DNA of 64,000 bases from Rhyacophila brunnea (GCA_022495005.1 JAGYXB010001104.1:186001-250000), one strand, 5' to 3'. Positions 37,109-49,776 are shown, numbered from the stretch's first letter. Numbers and translations are program-made. The notes: generated by a model from the letters alone, not told the origin.

Positions 37109-37580
37109 ATTACAAGATAAAAAGTACTTTTTTTATACAACGTTTTTAAATTTTCTGTTGAATCATATAATCTTGACTTGACTAGCTTAAACAATCAAAA
37201 AAAATGTACTTGATAGAAATAATACTGAAATGTCATTTTGACATTTCACGTTGATTTCCATAGTAATGCACGTATACATTAGTAATTTAGTTGCTAGGAC
37301 CCCAGACCCCTAGCAACCAATATTAGTGGATTGGATTATGGATTTCTTCCGAAATAACTTTTTATACAAAACAGAATTAACTGAAAATGAATTCAATTCT
37401 ACTTAAATATGGCTAAAAGTATTTTTAAAATGCATTGACATCGTGTTCTGATATATTCTAAAAGTTTCAAATGTCTAGCTAGACAGGAAGTTAGCTAAAA
37501 ATCGATTGCAAGATTTGTACTGGATAAACAACCACTGGACAAATAAGAATACGACCTAACAAAAACGTTATAAAATAAAG
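37109..37580 (+). mobile_element. 480-bp MITE family M1, copy 2
   Basis: Near full-length copy of the repeat at 15,336, same orientation. Ends: TATACAACGTTTTTAAA at 37,134 and reversed TTATAACGTTTTTGTTAGG. Its small internal hairpin (TTGCTAGGACCCC...CCTAGCAACC) is better preserved than in copy 1. Confidence 0.75.
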
Positions 37581-37584
37581 ATTT

Positions 37585-38505
37585 GGTTTCTAATATATAA
37601 TAAAAGTATATTTATGTTTCGTTTGCAATAAGTTTTTACTCGACTTTTTTAAAGAATTGCAGATATATTTTAGCCCACATAATATAGAAAGGATTTTTCC
37701 ATTCCCGTTATAGGGTATACATATATAAAACAGTGTGTTTAACATGGGTTAATATACGATTACAGGATTTCGTACTACCAGTTTTAGATGTAAGTTACAA
37801 CCTGCATAAAACTTGGCATATTCATGTCAAAGGGCCATTGTTCTATGTCTACGTAACTATCATATTTATATGAATTATGCCTACACTCGTGTGGAAACTT
37901 CACTATTTTCTGTAGGGACTGATGTGATAACCTGGTTTAGGTATAAGATAAAATTCCAACGGTATATTCTTATCGGCAGACCATATTTATTATTCTCCTT
38001 TTCTGATTAAATAGTTCTCTTCAAAACTCCATCTTTTCTTTGAACAGAACAGAACAGAGCGAGTCAAAGTTATTTTGCTACGAAAATTCCATAACTATAA
38101 TAAACCTACGATCTTTTCAAGCAACTCCTCTACAAAATATTCCCACGCATATCATATAGCAATACCTCCAACGCTGTTAACTATTCAATATTATTAAAAA
38201 TACATCACATTATTTACTCTCTTCAGGCCTCTCTAAGCTGATTTTACTCTTCTTTTGTGCATAACGTTACGACAGGATGTGTATAAATCTCAGTATTACA
38301 ATAATTAAAAAAAAAAAAAAATAGTAAAATTTGTGTACGAAAATAATATTTACGTAATCTACATAATTAAAATATCAAGACCAATTTTTAATTTTACTCT
38401 TCTAACTAAACGGAAAAAATCGGTAGATACTGATCGTTAACGCTTTGATTAAAAACAATACGTTTTTTTCTGTGGTAATTTTTTTCTATGATTTTTAAAC
38501 ATCAT
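37585..38505. other. No recognised feature
   Basis: AT-rich, with a short GAACAGAACAGAACAGA run at 38,043-38,059 similar in sequence to the termini of the foldback at 13,016. Confidence 0.4.
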
Positions 38506-38688
38506 TATCATCAGCGGGGGTCGATTCATTGCTGCATGAAGGTCTCGCCAGCTCCTTCAACTCTTCTCGCTTCCCGATTCTTTGCTGCCACGTACATCCA
38601 CCGTACTTTATGAGTTCGTTTATCCAGCGGGTTTTAGAGTGTCCTGCGGTTGTTTAGTGCCCCTTGGGTGCCACGATAATATAACGGT

Positions 38689-38726
38689 ATTAGTCCAGCC
38701 GTTTTCCACTCGACGCGCGACATATA
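38689..38726. repeat. About 37-bp target duplication of the SINE, left copy
   Basis: ATTAGTCCAGCCGTT...CACTCGACGCGC..ATATA recurs at 38,951-38,986 on the other side of the SINE with one substitution and a 2-base gap. Unusually long for a SINE. Confidence 0.8.
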
Positions 38727-38950
38727 CGTCCACGGTGGCCGCGCGGCTTAAGCGTTGAATTATCATGCCGTGGGTCCCAGGTTCGAATCTTGGGTCTGGC
38801 AAGTACACATACTGTTTTTCAATTTGTGTGTGAGTCAGGATATGGACCTGGCTGACATCCATTTCTCGTAAAAACCAAATCTGTTAATACAAACCTCTAC
38901 TCTGTGGAGGCCCAAATGATCATATTAGGATCGGACATGGTCGGAAAAAA
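38727..38950 (+). repeat. tRNA-derived SINE, representative copy
   Basis: Head: A-box-like TGGCCGCGCGGCTTAAGCG from 38,736 and B box GGTTCGAATCT at 38,780-38,790, as in a Leu- or Ser-type tRNA with a long variable arm. Body: GGGTCTGGCAAGTACACATA, TTTTTCAATTTGTGTGTGAG, GACATCCATTTCTCGTAAAA. Tail: CTCTGTGGAGGCC, GGATCGGACATGGTCGG and an A run. This copy lacks about 16 bases (AATAGGTTGAGCAAGT) found in other copies. The body has no coding capacity, and the element would depend on a LINE for movement. Family name not known to me. Confidence 0.88.
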
Positions 38951-39079
38951 ATTAGTCCAGCCGTTATCCACTCGACGCGCAATATATTCAGCCCATTTTC
39001 ATTCCATCTATATAGCGACCTCCATCACATTCCGTACTTTCGTCTATTTTCTTATCCGTCGATTTATGTTGTGATATTT

Positions 39080-40020
39080 TTGCGGTATACCCAACATTCA
39101 GTAGTGGCATATAGAGGTACATGCCACCACTCGTGAGTTTTTTGAATTTCTCTTCAATTGTCAAATAGGTAATCTATAAATATTATCCAATTTCAATTCT
39201 GAGAAATTTAACCATATTATATTAGACAATAACGTTTTCTCCCAGGAAACAACTCAAGAAATTTAGTGTTGATTAATTATATTGTAAATAAAAAAAAATC
39301 ATTAATGATGTTTACTGTTAAAGATACTAAAATCATAATCAAAATAAACAAAGCATCAGCCTCTAATAAATTCAATTTATAAACATTCTTGATTGTGTAT
39401 ACCTACTACAAAAATAAAACAATTGTTATACATTTTAGATACGATGAAATTGAGCTGGGAGCCGACGAAATACTGCTAAGGCAGTAGGATATGATTTTAA
39501 AAAATAAAGCAGAACGTGAAAAATTATGGCTTAATATATTTTTAAATTTTGTAGGCTGATATTACACTAAAAAAATGTCTACGCCTCTTGAAGTGGTTTA
39601 TAAAAAAGCCTCTTCATGACCATAAGGCGCAAAAATAAATCTTAGAATTTTATTTTATGTAGGTACTTACATAATATAACTCTTTAGATATTATATACTT
39701 GTACTATCAAGTCACCTTGACGCGTTGCTGTATTTGCAGAAATACTAATACTGTTAGTAAATCTAACTGAGAATAAAACTCAAAATACTTTTTATACAAA
39801 TAGAATAGATTAAACATTTTAAATATAAGCATATTTTTGACATCATTCAATGTGATCCGTTAGAATCTAACTGTTAGATCAATCAATTGAGCCAATTCTG
39901 TAGCTGTAAATTTACGTAGCGGATTGAATAAAAAATTAATAATCTTTTATAAATAAATAAATTATCTTTTGAATTATTATACTCAATATACTCAAACTTG
40001 TACTTGATATGAAGTACATA
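39080..40020. other. No recognised feature
   Basis: AT-rich sequence without supported features. Confidence 0.4.
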
Positions 40021-40026
40021 AAAAAC

Positions 40027-40368
40027 AAATAAACAAACCAATATAGAATACTGAAACTTTGATTTCCATAGTAACGCGCGTATATTATATTAATATTTTA
40101 GTTGCTAGGGCCAGCCACTTAGTAACCAATAATATTGGATTGGATTACGGATTTCTTCCGAAATAACTTTTCATACAAAAAAGAATTAACTGAAAATGAA
40201 TTCAATTCTACTTAAAGATGGCTAAAAATATTAAAAGAATACATTGTCGTCGTGTTCTGATATATTCTAAAAGTTTCAAATATCTAGCTAGTCGGGAAGT
40301 TAGTTAAAATTCGATTGCAAGATTTGTACCGGACAAATAAGAATACGATTTAATAAAAACGTTGTAAA
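40027..40368 (+). mobile_element. 480-bp MITE family M1, copy 3, 5'-truncated
   Basis: Matches copies at 15,336 and 37,109 from AATACTGAAA through ATTGCAAGATTTGTACCGG to AATAAAAACGTTGTAA. The left terminus and first 120 or so bases are missing, as is the stretch between GTACTGG and GGACAAA. Confidence 0.72.
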
Positions 40369-40369
40369 G

Positions 40370-41495
40370 TAATCCAGTATCTACTACAATTTTACCGTGT
40401 TCCTGTTGGGATTGGGATTACAATTTGAAAATATTACTAGATTACAGTCTACAACAAATAAAAAAATGCATGTAATCATAAGGAGATGTTTAATTATATT
40501 TTTTTTTCACACGTGGTACGAGTATCTAGATATTTACAAAAACATTACGCATTCATTAATTACGATTATTTTCGGTTTCGGAGGTGTTATTTCTTAGAGC
40601 AAGAACTGAGGAAATGTGATCACAATTCAATTCTATTATTTTTGTTATACTAACAGAAATATAATAACGAAGATATTTATGTATATTTTACAAAAGTACA
40701 TCAGTAGGAATAATAATAAATTCTATTTGTATAAAATATTGATAAAAACCCCACATACTACTCGTACATAATGACTATCTGTACTCTATACATAATGATT
40801 TATCTGGTTATGATTAGTCGATATTATAAAAGTTTACTTGCTCTATTATCATAGATAATAATATGAATTTCAAAAGTTCTGTACGTCATTATTCTTATGT
40901 ATATAAATATAAGTACATGCCTATTCATATATTTTTTTTTTATTTTCCAATACTACCTATGGTTCCATCAAGCAATCTTCCACTGTCATATGCATCAGAT
41001 TCACTATAATATGACGAAGTGTAAAGATATTTTATAATACGGGTGTGGCGAAGCAATGCGACAGGTTTCTAAAAAGATACGACAAGTCGTTATTGTAACA
41101 ATACTGAAGCTCGATTCGATATAAATGTTAAAATATAAAGTTACATAGGTACATTAAAAAAATATATAAAAACGTAAGTATATAAATGTTTAATTAAATA
41201 TAATACTAATAATTATTAAAAAATAATCGAAAAAATTATTAAACAAAATTTGAATACAGAAAATATTTATAAAATACAATTTCTTAATATTTATTTTTAG
41301 TGTTTTAGATACATATTGCTTACTTAATTAGATTTTTTTAAATTTACATTAATTTATTAAATTGCATGCTTCGTATTATGTTTCTAAATACAGCTAGTGG
41401 TATCACGCTACCCTTTAACAACCACTTACTGCAAATTTTATAATTCTACAAGTATTGTGATAAGTTGACATTTTAGGAGTAAAGCAATATTAAAA
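40370..41495. other. No recognised feature
   Basis: AT-rich; the frame at 40,397-40,597 is unassigned. Confidence 0.4.
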
Positions 41496-41890
41496 ACGAT
41501 GGCTCTCACAAAAACATGAATTATCATAATGATCATTGTGCCTGCCATTCTTCGACACCATAATGAGCCTGTCGACTTGATAAAGTTTTCCAGTTCTCGA
41601 AATGGAATAATCCCCACGGACCGTCGGATTGCTTTTAGTCTCCTCTCAGACTGTGAAAGACTCCTCCAGAACTCATTAATCTGAATAAAGACATCATCTT
41701 GTGGTGACCAATGCTCAAAGGAATGATTAACGAGCGTTCAAGACTTAAATACAAAACCGGGACGATGACGGTTTTTTTGTAAGCACCACCAATCTTTTGT
41801 ACGAGTTCTGCCAGCTAAAAAGTGTTCCGGTATGGTTTGCTTCCAGCTACCGACTGGCAATAATAACTGAATGTTATTATGCCAAAAGGC
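41440..41890 (-). pseudogene. Unidentified coding-like remnant
   Basis: The minus strand is GC-richer than its surroundings and open for about 95 codons with no early ATG (HSFEHWSPQDDVFIQINEFW, SQSERRLKAIRRSVGIIPF, ELENFIKSTGSLW). Just upstream another frame gives LAELVQKIGGAYKKT. Composition is protein-like and typical of decayed mobile-element proteins, but I cannot name the family. Confidence 0.35.
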
Positions 41891-42204
41891 ACACACCCAC
41901 ATTTTTCTCAAATTAAGAAAAATACAATATACAGAAAAAAATCTACGACTACTTTATCTTTTTAATTTTTCATCAGAGTTGTACAAAAAAACAGAAAATT
42001 AATTATTTTTAATTCTAACCATCAATGTGATCTATCGTAAAGACTGATAACCAGTGAAGGGTGCACTTTTTTAGACATTTTAGTTAGATTACATGTGTCT
42101 ATCTACCAAATATTACTTTCATGTAAATTGTAAAGGTTTGACTCATCAAATGGTACTAAATACAATTATAGCACCAATATATCAATTTAAATGTGTAAAA
42201 ATAT

Positions 42205-42345
42205 GATGGATCAATGAACACGTCAAGTTTACCGGATGTAGGTACGTGGCAGCAACGAATTAAGAACTGAGAAGAGTGAAAAGAGCTATAGAGATTCATC
42301 CAGCGGTGGATTGATTCCGGCTGATAACTATGATGATTGGAATTG
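42205..42345 (+). pseudogene. RTE-like LINE 3' end fragment
   Basis: INEHVKFTGCRYV parallels WINELIKYGGCTW of the copy at 38,510. The sequence runs on through GGATTGATTCCGGCTGATAA to a CTATGATGATTGG tail, as in that copy. Contains stops. Confidence 0.68.
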
Positions 42346-42349
42346 GTTG

Positions 42350-45300
42350 TTTTTTGTAATAATAAATATGTATAAAACATTTCATTTAAATACAATTACA
42401 GATATGTGCCTCAGTATCCATGTGAAATATTTCCTCGGGCCCATTATCTTAAGTTCACCAAAAATGCGATATCATTATCTCTTTGCTTTTTAGTACTTAT
42501 TCACTATTTTGGTTACTTACCTGAGAGATACTCACCTGATCTGTCAGCTAATCAATGACCAAACTCATCAACTGTTGTCAATCAAATATCACGAAAATCA
42601 AGGGACAGGATATTGTAGTATGTTATATGCCAGTTATAGTGTACGACAAAAGCATTGATATTTGGTTTCGGACGCCTATGGAATGGAAGAAAACATAATA
42701 TAATGTACTTATTGGTATAATATATTACGTATTGGTAAAAAAACTATGTTTACTTTTTTATATATTTGAATAGTATGGCATATTGATATTTACATAGCAA
42801 ATATTATAATAAATTGATACCTATTATAATGTAATAAATTATCTCTTCTGAGAAAAAAACTAAATATGACAATATTTTGAGACAATCTCAATTAAAATAG
42901 ATAATAATATTTTACAATACGTTGAATCATTTGTGTATATATAAATATTTTTATTTCATTTAGAATTCCAGTATTTTTACACTAAATAAATAATATATGA
43001 GCGTAATTTTATTATCTACGTCAGTTTTATCAAAACTGAATTTGATCCGTAGGGAAGAAATTGTTATGAATTATGTAAAAACTTTAGAGTCGTTTACATT
43101 GGCACATCGTCTGCGTGGGATGATTCCTTTTCGCATAACTCCATCGAAATTCACGTTACCATTTTTTTTAATATGGATAGAATCCGTTTTATTACGCGAT
43201 TCCGGTGGTAGTTCTAGCAATCTAGCGGGTACTTTTTATAATGTCTATTTGTATATAACATTTTTATCTCATTTCATGCTGTGAACACTTTCAATAAAAT
43301 TGAATATATAAAATATGTTTGATTTAAAACATCGTCTGTCTGTTTGCTTAAAAAAAACATACTGTTCTAAACGGAAACACACGGAAAATCAGTTTATACC
43401 TTATACACGTTCAAAATATGTTAATGTATCAATGAATCAATAAATTGGTATATATTCATTAAAAAAAGAAGTGTTGTTTTTTTCCATAATAACCATAGTT
43501 TTCATATCAACTGTAAAGTACCTCTATATAAAAAAAACTTCAATAACTGGAGTTACACCACTATTATTCAAAGTGGTGACACATATAGTATATTATAGAA
43601 TTTTATCATTATCTACGATATTGGCGCGGTAGCACTTAATTCAAACCTCGCTCAAGATAATATAAGTACATATTAAGGGTTGCAATATCGGGATGCCCAT
43701 AGATTTTTTATTCAAGAAATACTGGAATTAAAAATACGGGAACCATGCGTTTTTAAGATGATTTGTGTTAATCAACACTACAACTTACTACGAGGGTACC
43801 AATAGCAGTGGTGAAACAATCACAGAAATACTCTGATTTACGAAGATCATGCAATCATGCGATGCCAGCGCCTTACGCCTTTAACGACGAAGGATGTCAA
43901 AAATAAATAAAAAAAAAAAAAAAAGGAATGGCGTATTTTGAAAACAAAAGATATTAATTATATCATTCAAGAAAGTGACAGTTTCTAAATAATAATACAA
44001 TATTTATATATACGAATAATGCGATTTATAAAGTGGAAAAACATCAACAAATTAATCATATTTCAAGATTATAATTTAGTTCTATTAATTTTGTTTTTTC
44101 CCCTTCATGTAAAATATAAAATACTATGTTACTTGTCATTCTACTAATGGGGATCATATCTAAAACCCATTTATTTTCCCAAGATTACGAGATCACATTT
44201 TCTTTACATACCTAACGATAAAACGGTTTTCCTGCCTACTCAAGCACGATATAAAAACAAAGAATACTAGGTTGTAATCCACTCAAGGGAATACAAAAAC
44301 ATTAGGTATATAAATAATAAAGTTATCTGTTTGATCGGTTATAACTCAAAAGTTACTTGGCCCATATTGATAAAACTTGCACATCTTTTTAAAAGTCAGC
44401 AAATATGCCATGAATTTTTGAAGTGCTTGTGAGCTTTGTTCAGCCATTAATTGTTCAAAGAGGAGATATTTTTGAAAGGGTTCTAATGACAACATTGAGT
44501 AAAACTTCCATCTTCGTTTCTCTTTTGCAAAATGTTTTCTCTGACAAAATTGGCTAACTGTCTATATAGTCGACCGTAGTCATGTTGAATTACAACAATT
44601 TCATCGTCCACGTTTCATTTCATCCTTCATTATTCTACGACCCCTACGAAAAACCCGGGGCATTTATTCCTGGACTATTCGCTAAAAACACCTTTGAGAT
44701 TTGTCTACAGCATTAGTAGCTCTCTAGTCATCACTAATTATTGTACCATAGATAATATACGTATATATTATATGTTGCTATGTTTTGCCTACGAAATTGC
44801 TGATGTTCAAATTTTCTTATATTATTAGATATATTTTTAATATAAATATGAGTTTCATTTGTTTTGTTCACATCGAGTTTAATTTAAAAATTATAACGCC
44901 AATACAAAACACTATTCTTTTGTCTGATGTAAAACGTATTTTGACAGTTTTATGCGCGGAAGTTAATGTATTTAATTTCAAAATTAGATATGGTTCGAAC
45001 TTATTTTTTTGAAAAATGTATAGACATTTGAATATTGTTTTTTTATATTACGTACTTTGATACTAATACCTGACAAAAATGAGGACAAATGTCTTGCTTT
45101 TGCTAATCCCGGAATTATGCGCTGCGTTACAATCCCTGGTTCCATTTCTGCTCGTTTAAATTTTTGCCTATTTCATCGAAAATTCTACTGGCATCTATTC
45201 AGACGGTGGTCTTATATTCAAATTCAAAGACATTCATCAACTTCACATAATATACGGTATTTGAAACCATGCCACGAGTCTTTGAATATTATTTTCTCCT

Positions 45301-45815
45301 TCCTCTCCCCATATTTCACGTCCTCACTAGGCGTTAGATGACAATAAATCCTTGTAAATAGTCTACTTAGACATCACATTGTAGAGCTCATATTACGATC
45401 TGCCTGTATTTTAGTATAATATAATGATTACATAATATAATAAATGAAAAATATCACTGTCTAGTGTTGTAATCATAAACTAGATAACCTTTATAATATA
45501 TATAATTCATATATTTTTTTAAGTGAAACTTTTCTGCAGAACACTTACGGTTGGCCTGGAACCACCAACTTGTGTAGCAAATATTTAAAAAAAAAAGTTG
45601 CTTACTTTGATTTTGAGTTGGCCAACCAACTGCGTAAATCTCTCAATGTTCATCCGTCTATGGAAATGTCAACAATAACTAAACAGAAATCTCCGGATGA
45701 TACTAAAATTTAGGACATCATTCAAAGCAGTGGACATGCCATATTATATACTAGAAAAAATGGAAGATGCCACCTGTCAACATTTTTGTCGATGCGTTCA
45801 ATAATACTATTTTTT
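42350..45815. other. No recognised gene
   Basis: The frames at 42,997-43,284 (95 residues) and 45,057-45,341 (94 residues) match nothing I know. TTGCAATATCGGGATGCCC at 43,680 resembles the ends of the hAT-type MITE at 20,658 but has no partner. A tRNA-like fragment may lie at 43,795-43,885. Confidence 0.35.
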
Positions 45816-45824
45816 TATCACAAG

Positions 45825-46200
45825 CTGACCAATATAGGGGAACAATACGCATAGCTAAAGAACGCGTCGATATGAATACCAATATAGATTGGTAGGTATC
45901 TATGGTGGCCCAATATGATTACAACGTGCTGGCCTTCATACAAAACGTAGATACGTAAAGCTAGGTTTCGTAATCCACGTCTCCACCCAATCTGTGCGTC
46001 ATTGATGAGTCCGAAGATACCACGCAGCACGCTCCGCTCAAATGAGCCAAACAGTCTTCCCATGCTTTTGGTCATGCGCCTGCACCGCGATTTCCTAACT
46101 ATCGACTCGTGTGTCACCCGACGACATGACGTAATTGTGACGTCAGCCAATACACGCTCGAGGCATGCCGCCCAACACACAGTGCTCACCATAGATATTA
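45825..46200 (-). pseudogene. LINE reverse-transcriptase C-terminal fragment
   Basis: In the 138-residue frame, GRLFGSFERSVLRGIFGLIN then IGWRR matches 'RRL..FERKVLRRIFGPV.....WRRR.N.EL' of insect LINEs. The next residues (LYEGQHVVIIL) loosely match 'LY....V....K..RL.W.GHV'. No polymerase core remains. The opposite-strand frame is a shadow. Confidence 0.55.
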
Positions 46201-46239
46201 TTATGATGAAACACCTATTTGTGTATGGTGACAATGAAT

Positions 46240-47410
46240 AACGCCACTATCTGACTAGCGTTATTTTCTCGAATGCTATTATCACTCCGGTAGTACGTCA
46301 CAATGATGTCATATGACGCCATGTCGACCGGGCGGCTTGGACTCGCAAGTTCTTACATAGGGCCCCAGGTCTCCGAGTCATACATGACAACTGGACTTAT
46401 TAGTGTTTTGTATACTATACATTTCAAATGTTCGTAAAATGCATTGGAACTTAGCACATTCATTAAGCCGAAGCTACATTTTTGTTGCCTGGCACAAATC
46501 TTATTTTAATTTCGAATTCTAGGTTACTGTCACTGTTAGTAGTGCCCTGGAAGTATCACAAAATAACGTCAATAATACAATCTTGTGTATTCGTTTTCCC
46601 TTGTAGTATCACCACAGTTTCATATAAAATTTTATAGCACAGTATGCTCTCTATATACTACAGAAAATGTGATACTTAAAAATAGATTGAGTAAAGTTGA
46701 GTAGCGTAAAGTACAATGTGTTACATACATAGTAATAAAGATTTATAGCTGAGTTCAAAATACAGTACCTATTAGACATTTTATATATTTTAGATCTGCT
46801 TAAACGTATTATTTTTCTCGGTATCATGTGAAATGTCCATTTCATTAAAAAACCTAATGATTACAGTATTCAAGTTTATTCGGATCGTATCTTCAAATAA
46901 ATTAAAATAAGTGGCTGTTGAAACCGTATTTTTTAAATTGAAGAAAGAATTCGTCAATTATATATTTTAGTGGCTTACAAAAAGTCAATTTATTGCTGTA
47001 ATTAGTGATAATAAATTAGTCTAAATTACGTTCGTATCTACGCTTTTTCTTCAAAAGAAATTACATAATGCCCCATAATTTTTTTTTTAAATAGCATATT
47101 TAATATCTATATTATACCCCATATATCTAAATATTTCATACAAATACGTATTCATTGTAATAATAACAAAATTAATACGTGTAATCGAGATTAATTTTCC
47201 CACTGAATTATGTATTACTAAAAATTTGGTAAAAACTTGGTAAGCCAATAATTTAAATATTTAGGTTAACAACGGATTATGTGTCTACATATAAATATGC
47301 ATGCTAGAAAAAAATCAAGGTCATCCGATTTATAGATAAAACACACAAAGTATAAGGAAATTAGCATTATGCATGATTTTAGAGGGCGTGTCAAGCTTCA
47401 AATTCCAATT
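46240..47410. other. No recognised feature
   Basis: A GC-richer patch at 46,280-46,380 has no coding sense I can support. Confidence 0.4.
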
Positions 47411-47488
47411 AATCCATAACATGATTTCTTTTATTTTGTTAACTATCAATTCATGGTGGAACTGCATTGTATTGTTGTTTTTATTTAA

Positions 47489-47671
47489 TAAGACGCAATT
47501 TTTTTGTACTACTTATTCCACTTTTAATCAATAGATTAGGACCGGTTTCGTCCGCCTCAGAGGGACATTTTCAACTTTGAATTTGAGTTGAAAATGTCCC
47601 TCTGAGGCGGACAAAACCGGTCCTAATCTATTGATTAAAAGTGGAATAAGTACTACAAAAAATTGCGTTTT
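47489..47671. repeat. Near-perfect 87-bp-arm palindrome
   Basis: Arms 47,489-47,576 and 47,586-47,671 pair with only a few differences around a 9-base loop (TTGAATTTG). The inner arm reads AGAGGGACATTTTCAACT. A 17-base direct repeat (ATCCATAACATGATTTC) occurs at 47,412-47,428 and 47,672-47,688, bracketing the palindrome. Confidence 0.9.
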
Positions 47672-47754
47672 ATCCATAACATGATTTCGAGACTTACCAA
47701 TTTTTAGCAGAAACCCCACTAAATACACATTCATCAAATATATATATATTATTA

Positions 47755-47830
47755 ACGACCACCCACGGTGGACTAGTGACAGAACGTCTGCTTCTAAAAC
47801 GGTGGGTCATTAATACGAATCACGCGTCCG
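47755..47830 (+). repeat. tRNA-like sequence
   Basis: ACGGTGGACTAGTGACAGAA (A-box-like) precedes GGGTCATTAATACGAATCAC (degraded B box). Weak remnant. Confidence 0.4.
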
Positions 47831-48139
47831 GAAACTTCATATTATGTTGTTTGTTCAGTGTATGTTTAGTTTCATAAGTTAACCAAATCGCCAACACCCA
47901 TTTTTCGTAAGAAAAATTATTCCTCTTACAAGAAACATCTTCATCAGATCAATTTGTCTCAAGGATGACTTATGCTTCATTTAAATTAGAAGTTCATCAA
48001 AAATTGAAAGCTATCAATCGTCATATCGAAATTACAGCTATATGGGCCGTCTGCAAGAGACATATCCGTTACCCTCTGTCTCCAGCAAGTTCCTTTCACT
48101 ACATTACCACCAAGAGTATAATCCATCCATCGCAGCCTA

Positions 48140-48395
48140 CCACTCTGGTTCTATCCCGATATATTTAAGAAAACCCATTTGGTGGATTGGATGTGTTCCA
48201 TCTTCAAAACATGGTCGATCGAACGAAATTGCCGCACTTTAATGAGTGAGACGAGTGTGCAATAAATTTAATAACTGACAATTTGTACCATCACCAATAT
48301 GATATCGCATCGGTGGGTCTTTTAAATCAATTCATTACGGTGGTCGAAAGATCTATTTAACAAAAACACGTCGCGTTTGATTCTTATATAGTTCC
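48140..48395 (+). pseudogene. Jockey-type LINE reverse-transcriptase fragment
   Basis: SGSIPIYLRKPIWWIGCVPS followed by SKHGRSNEIA follows the pattern 'SG.FP..WK...I.PI.KSG..S...NYR' at the start of the polymerase domain. About 35 bases on, in another frame, ITDNLYHHQYDIASVGLLN then QFITVVERSI, stop, QKHVAF matches '...N.LY..QYGFR...ST..L..F...V...I...K'. Order and spacing are right for RT motifs but stops and shifts abound. The catalytic YxDD region is absent. Confidence 0.48.
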
Positions 48396-48399
48396 AATA

Positions 48400-49355
48400 T
48401 CTCGCCACTTATACATAGTATATAAAAAAAATATTATTAATAGAAACGCCTATTTGGAATCAGTATATGTACCGTACTATAATTATAGTATGTGTACTTG
48501 GTGCAAAGTAGGTACTATAATTTTGTAATAGAAAAAAATAGGCGAGCCGAGAAAAAAAGTTGTTCGAAAGAGGTAGGTAAAAAAAGCTCTTGACTTTAAT
48601 TTTAAATGGAATTTATTGAATTCGCCAGTAAGCATTTTTGGGCGGAAGATATATAAAAAAGGGCCTCGGAATTTCTCAAATTTTTCAATATATGTTTTGT
48701 GAGAAGCAAAAAAACTATACATTTTCAACAGATAACACCGCGTAATACAATTTTTGCCGAAATACTATAATTTCTTAGACCGCGTACTATAATTCGGTGA
48801 CAAAAAGATGGCAACACTGGCACTCTGTCAATAAATACTTGCCCTATGTTGTCTGTGAGAATTTTTAATCTCTGCCCGTTTTGTATAAATATATTATTGT
48901 ATTTTTATAACTGTTTCAAATTTTAAGCATAGTGTTTAGTATCTAATTTAAATTCTGTGTTTAAATAAAAACATTGACCACGTGGAAACTTCTAAAAAAG
49001 AATCTCGCTTGAGATAGAACTATTTTCTCTGAGACGCTTGCTTGGGTGTGCGTGTATACGTAATATTAAATGTATGGTGGTTGCTTTAATCCATACCATA
49101 TTATGAGCGTACTAATTTTAAATCTCAGCCATCAACACCCTTCTATGAACACATTAAACGTGAAATGTATGCCCACAAATTATCAGCAGAGCTTGAAACT
49201 CTCAAAATTATTATGCAAATTATCGCGCCTTAACATAGTAATTTAACATTTCATCACAAATTTACTAGAAACTAGATATCTCTGAATATTTTCATTATAT
49301 TAAAATTCATGAGAATATAATACCAAAGTACATACGAAAATAATTATTTCGTCAA
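48400..49355. other. No recognised feature
   Basis: AT-rich; frame 48,483-48,728 (-) unassigned. Confidence 0.4.
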
Positions 49356-49359
49356 TATT

Positions 49360-49602
49360 TTTTTTTGTCTATGTCCGATCCTAATAAGAGCAAATGGGCC
49401 TCCACAGAGTGGAGTTTTGTAAAAACAGATTTCGTTTTTACGAGAAATATATGTCAGCCACTTACTCAACCTATTAGGTCCATACTTTGACTCATACACA
49501 AATTGAAAAACAGTATATATACTTACCAGACGCAGGATTCGAACCTAGGACCCACGACGCTATAGGCCAATGCTTAAGCCGCGCGGACATCGTGGGTGTT
49601 AA
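49360..49602 (-). repeat. tRNA-derived SINE, near full length
   Basis: Reverse copy with T run, reversed tail (TGTCCGATCCTAATA), body and head (GCTTAAGCCGCGCGG). Reversed B box at 49,535-49,545. Several point changes in the A-box region (GCGCGGACATCG). Confidence 0.83.
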
Positions 49603-49776
49603 TATAATACGTTGGTTACGTGAAAGTGATATCCCATGGAGGTTATAAGGTCATGTGCCGTTGAGGAACGACACATACTTAAAAGCGCTATATAAAGAAC
49701 GAAATTCGAATAGTATAAGAGAATATTTCGTGACAATGATATTTTTCTGCCTGCAACGCTGAAAAAATTTGCTTAA

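Larger units (their letters stand above)
38510..39075 (-). pseudogene. RTE-like LINE C-terminal domain and 3' end, split by a SINE
   Basis: The minus strand reads KVRNVMEVAI, stop, KWAEYIARRVDNGWTN up to the SINE (38,951). It resumes at 38,726 with a duplicated VARRVENGWTN and continues WHPRGTKQPQ, RWINELIKYGGCTWQQ, ending near a GATGATAATGATG tail (38,501-38,513). This is the region after the polymerase domain in RTE-like LINEs ('KWQWAGH.ARR.D.RWT..V..W.PR...R..G.P..RW.D'). The upstream polymerase is absent. Stops are present. Confidence 0.82.

Noticed and set aside
38620..38862. 80-codon minus-strand frame
   Set aside because: Chimera of reverse SINE and LINE sequence, not a gene.
42997..43284. 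95-codon open frame
   Set aside because: No motif, no neighbouring gene and no sign of selection that can be read from one sequence.
44400..44650. Minus-strand protein-like text (VIQHDYGRLYRQLANFV)
   Set aside because: Short, interrupted and matching no family I can name.
46002..46241. 79-codon plus-strand frame
   Set aside because: Shadow of the LINE fragment on the minus strand.
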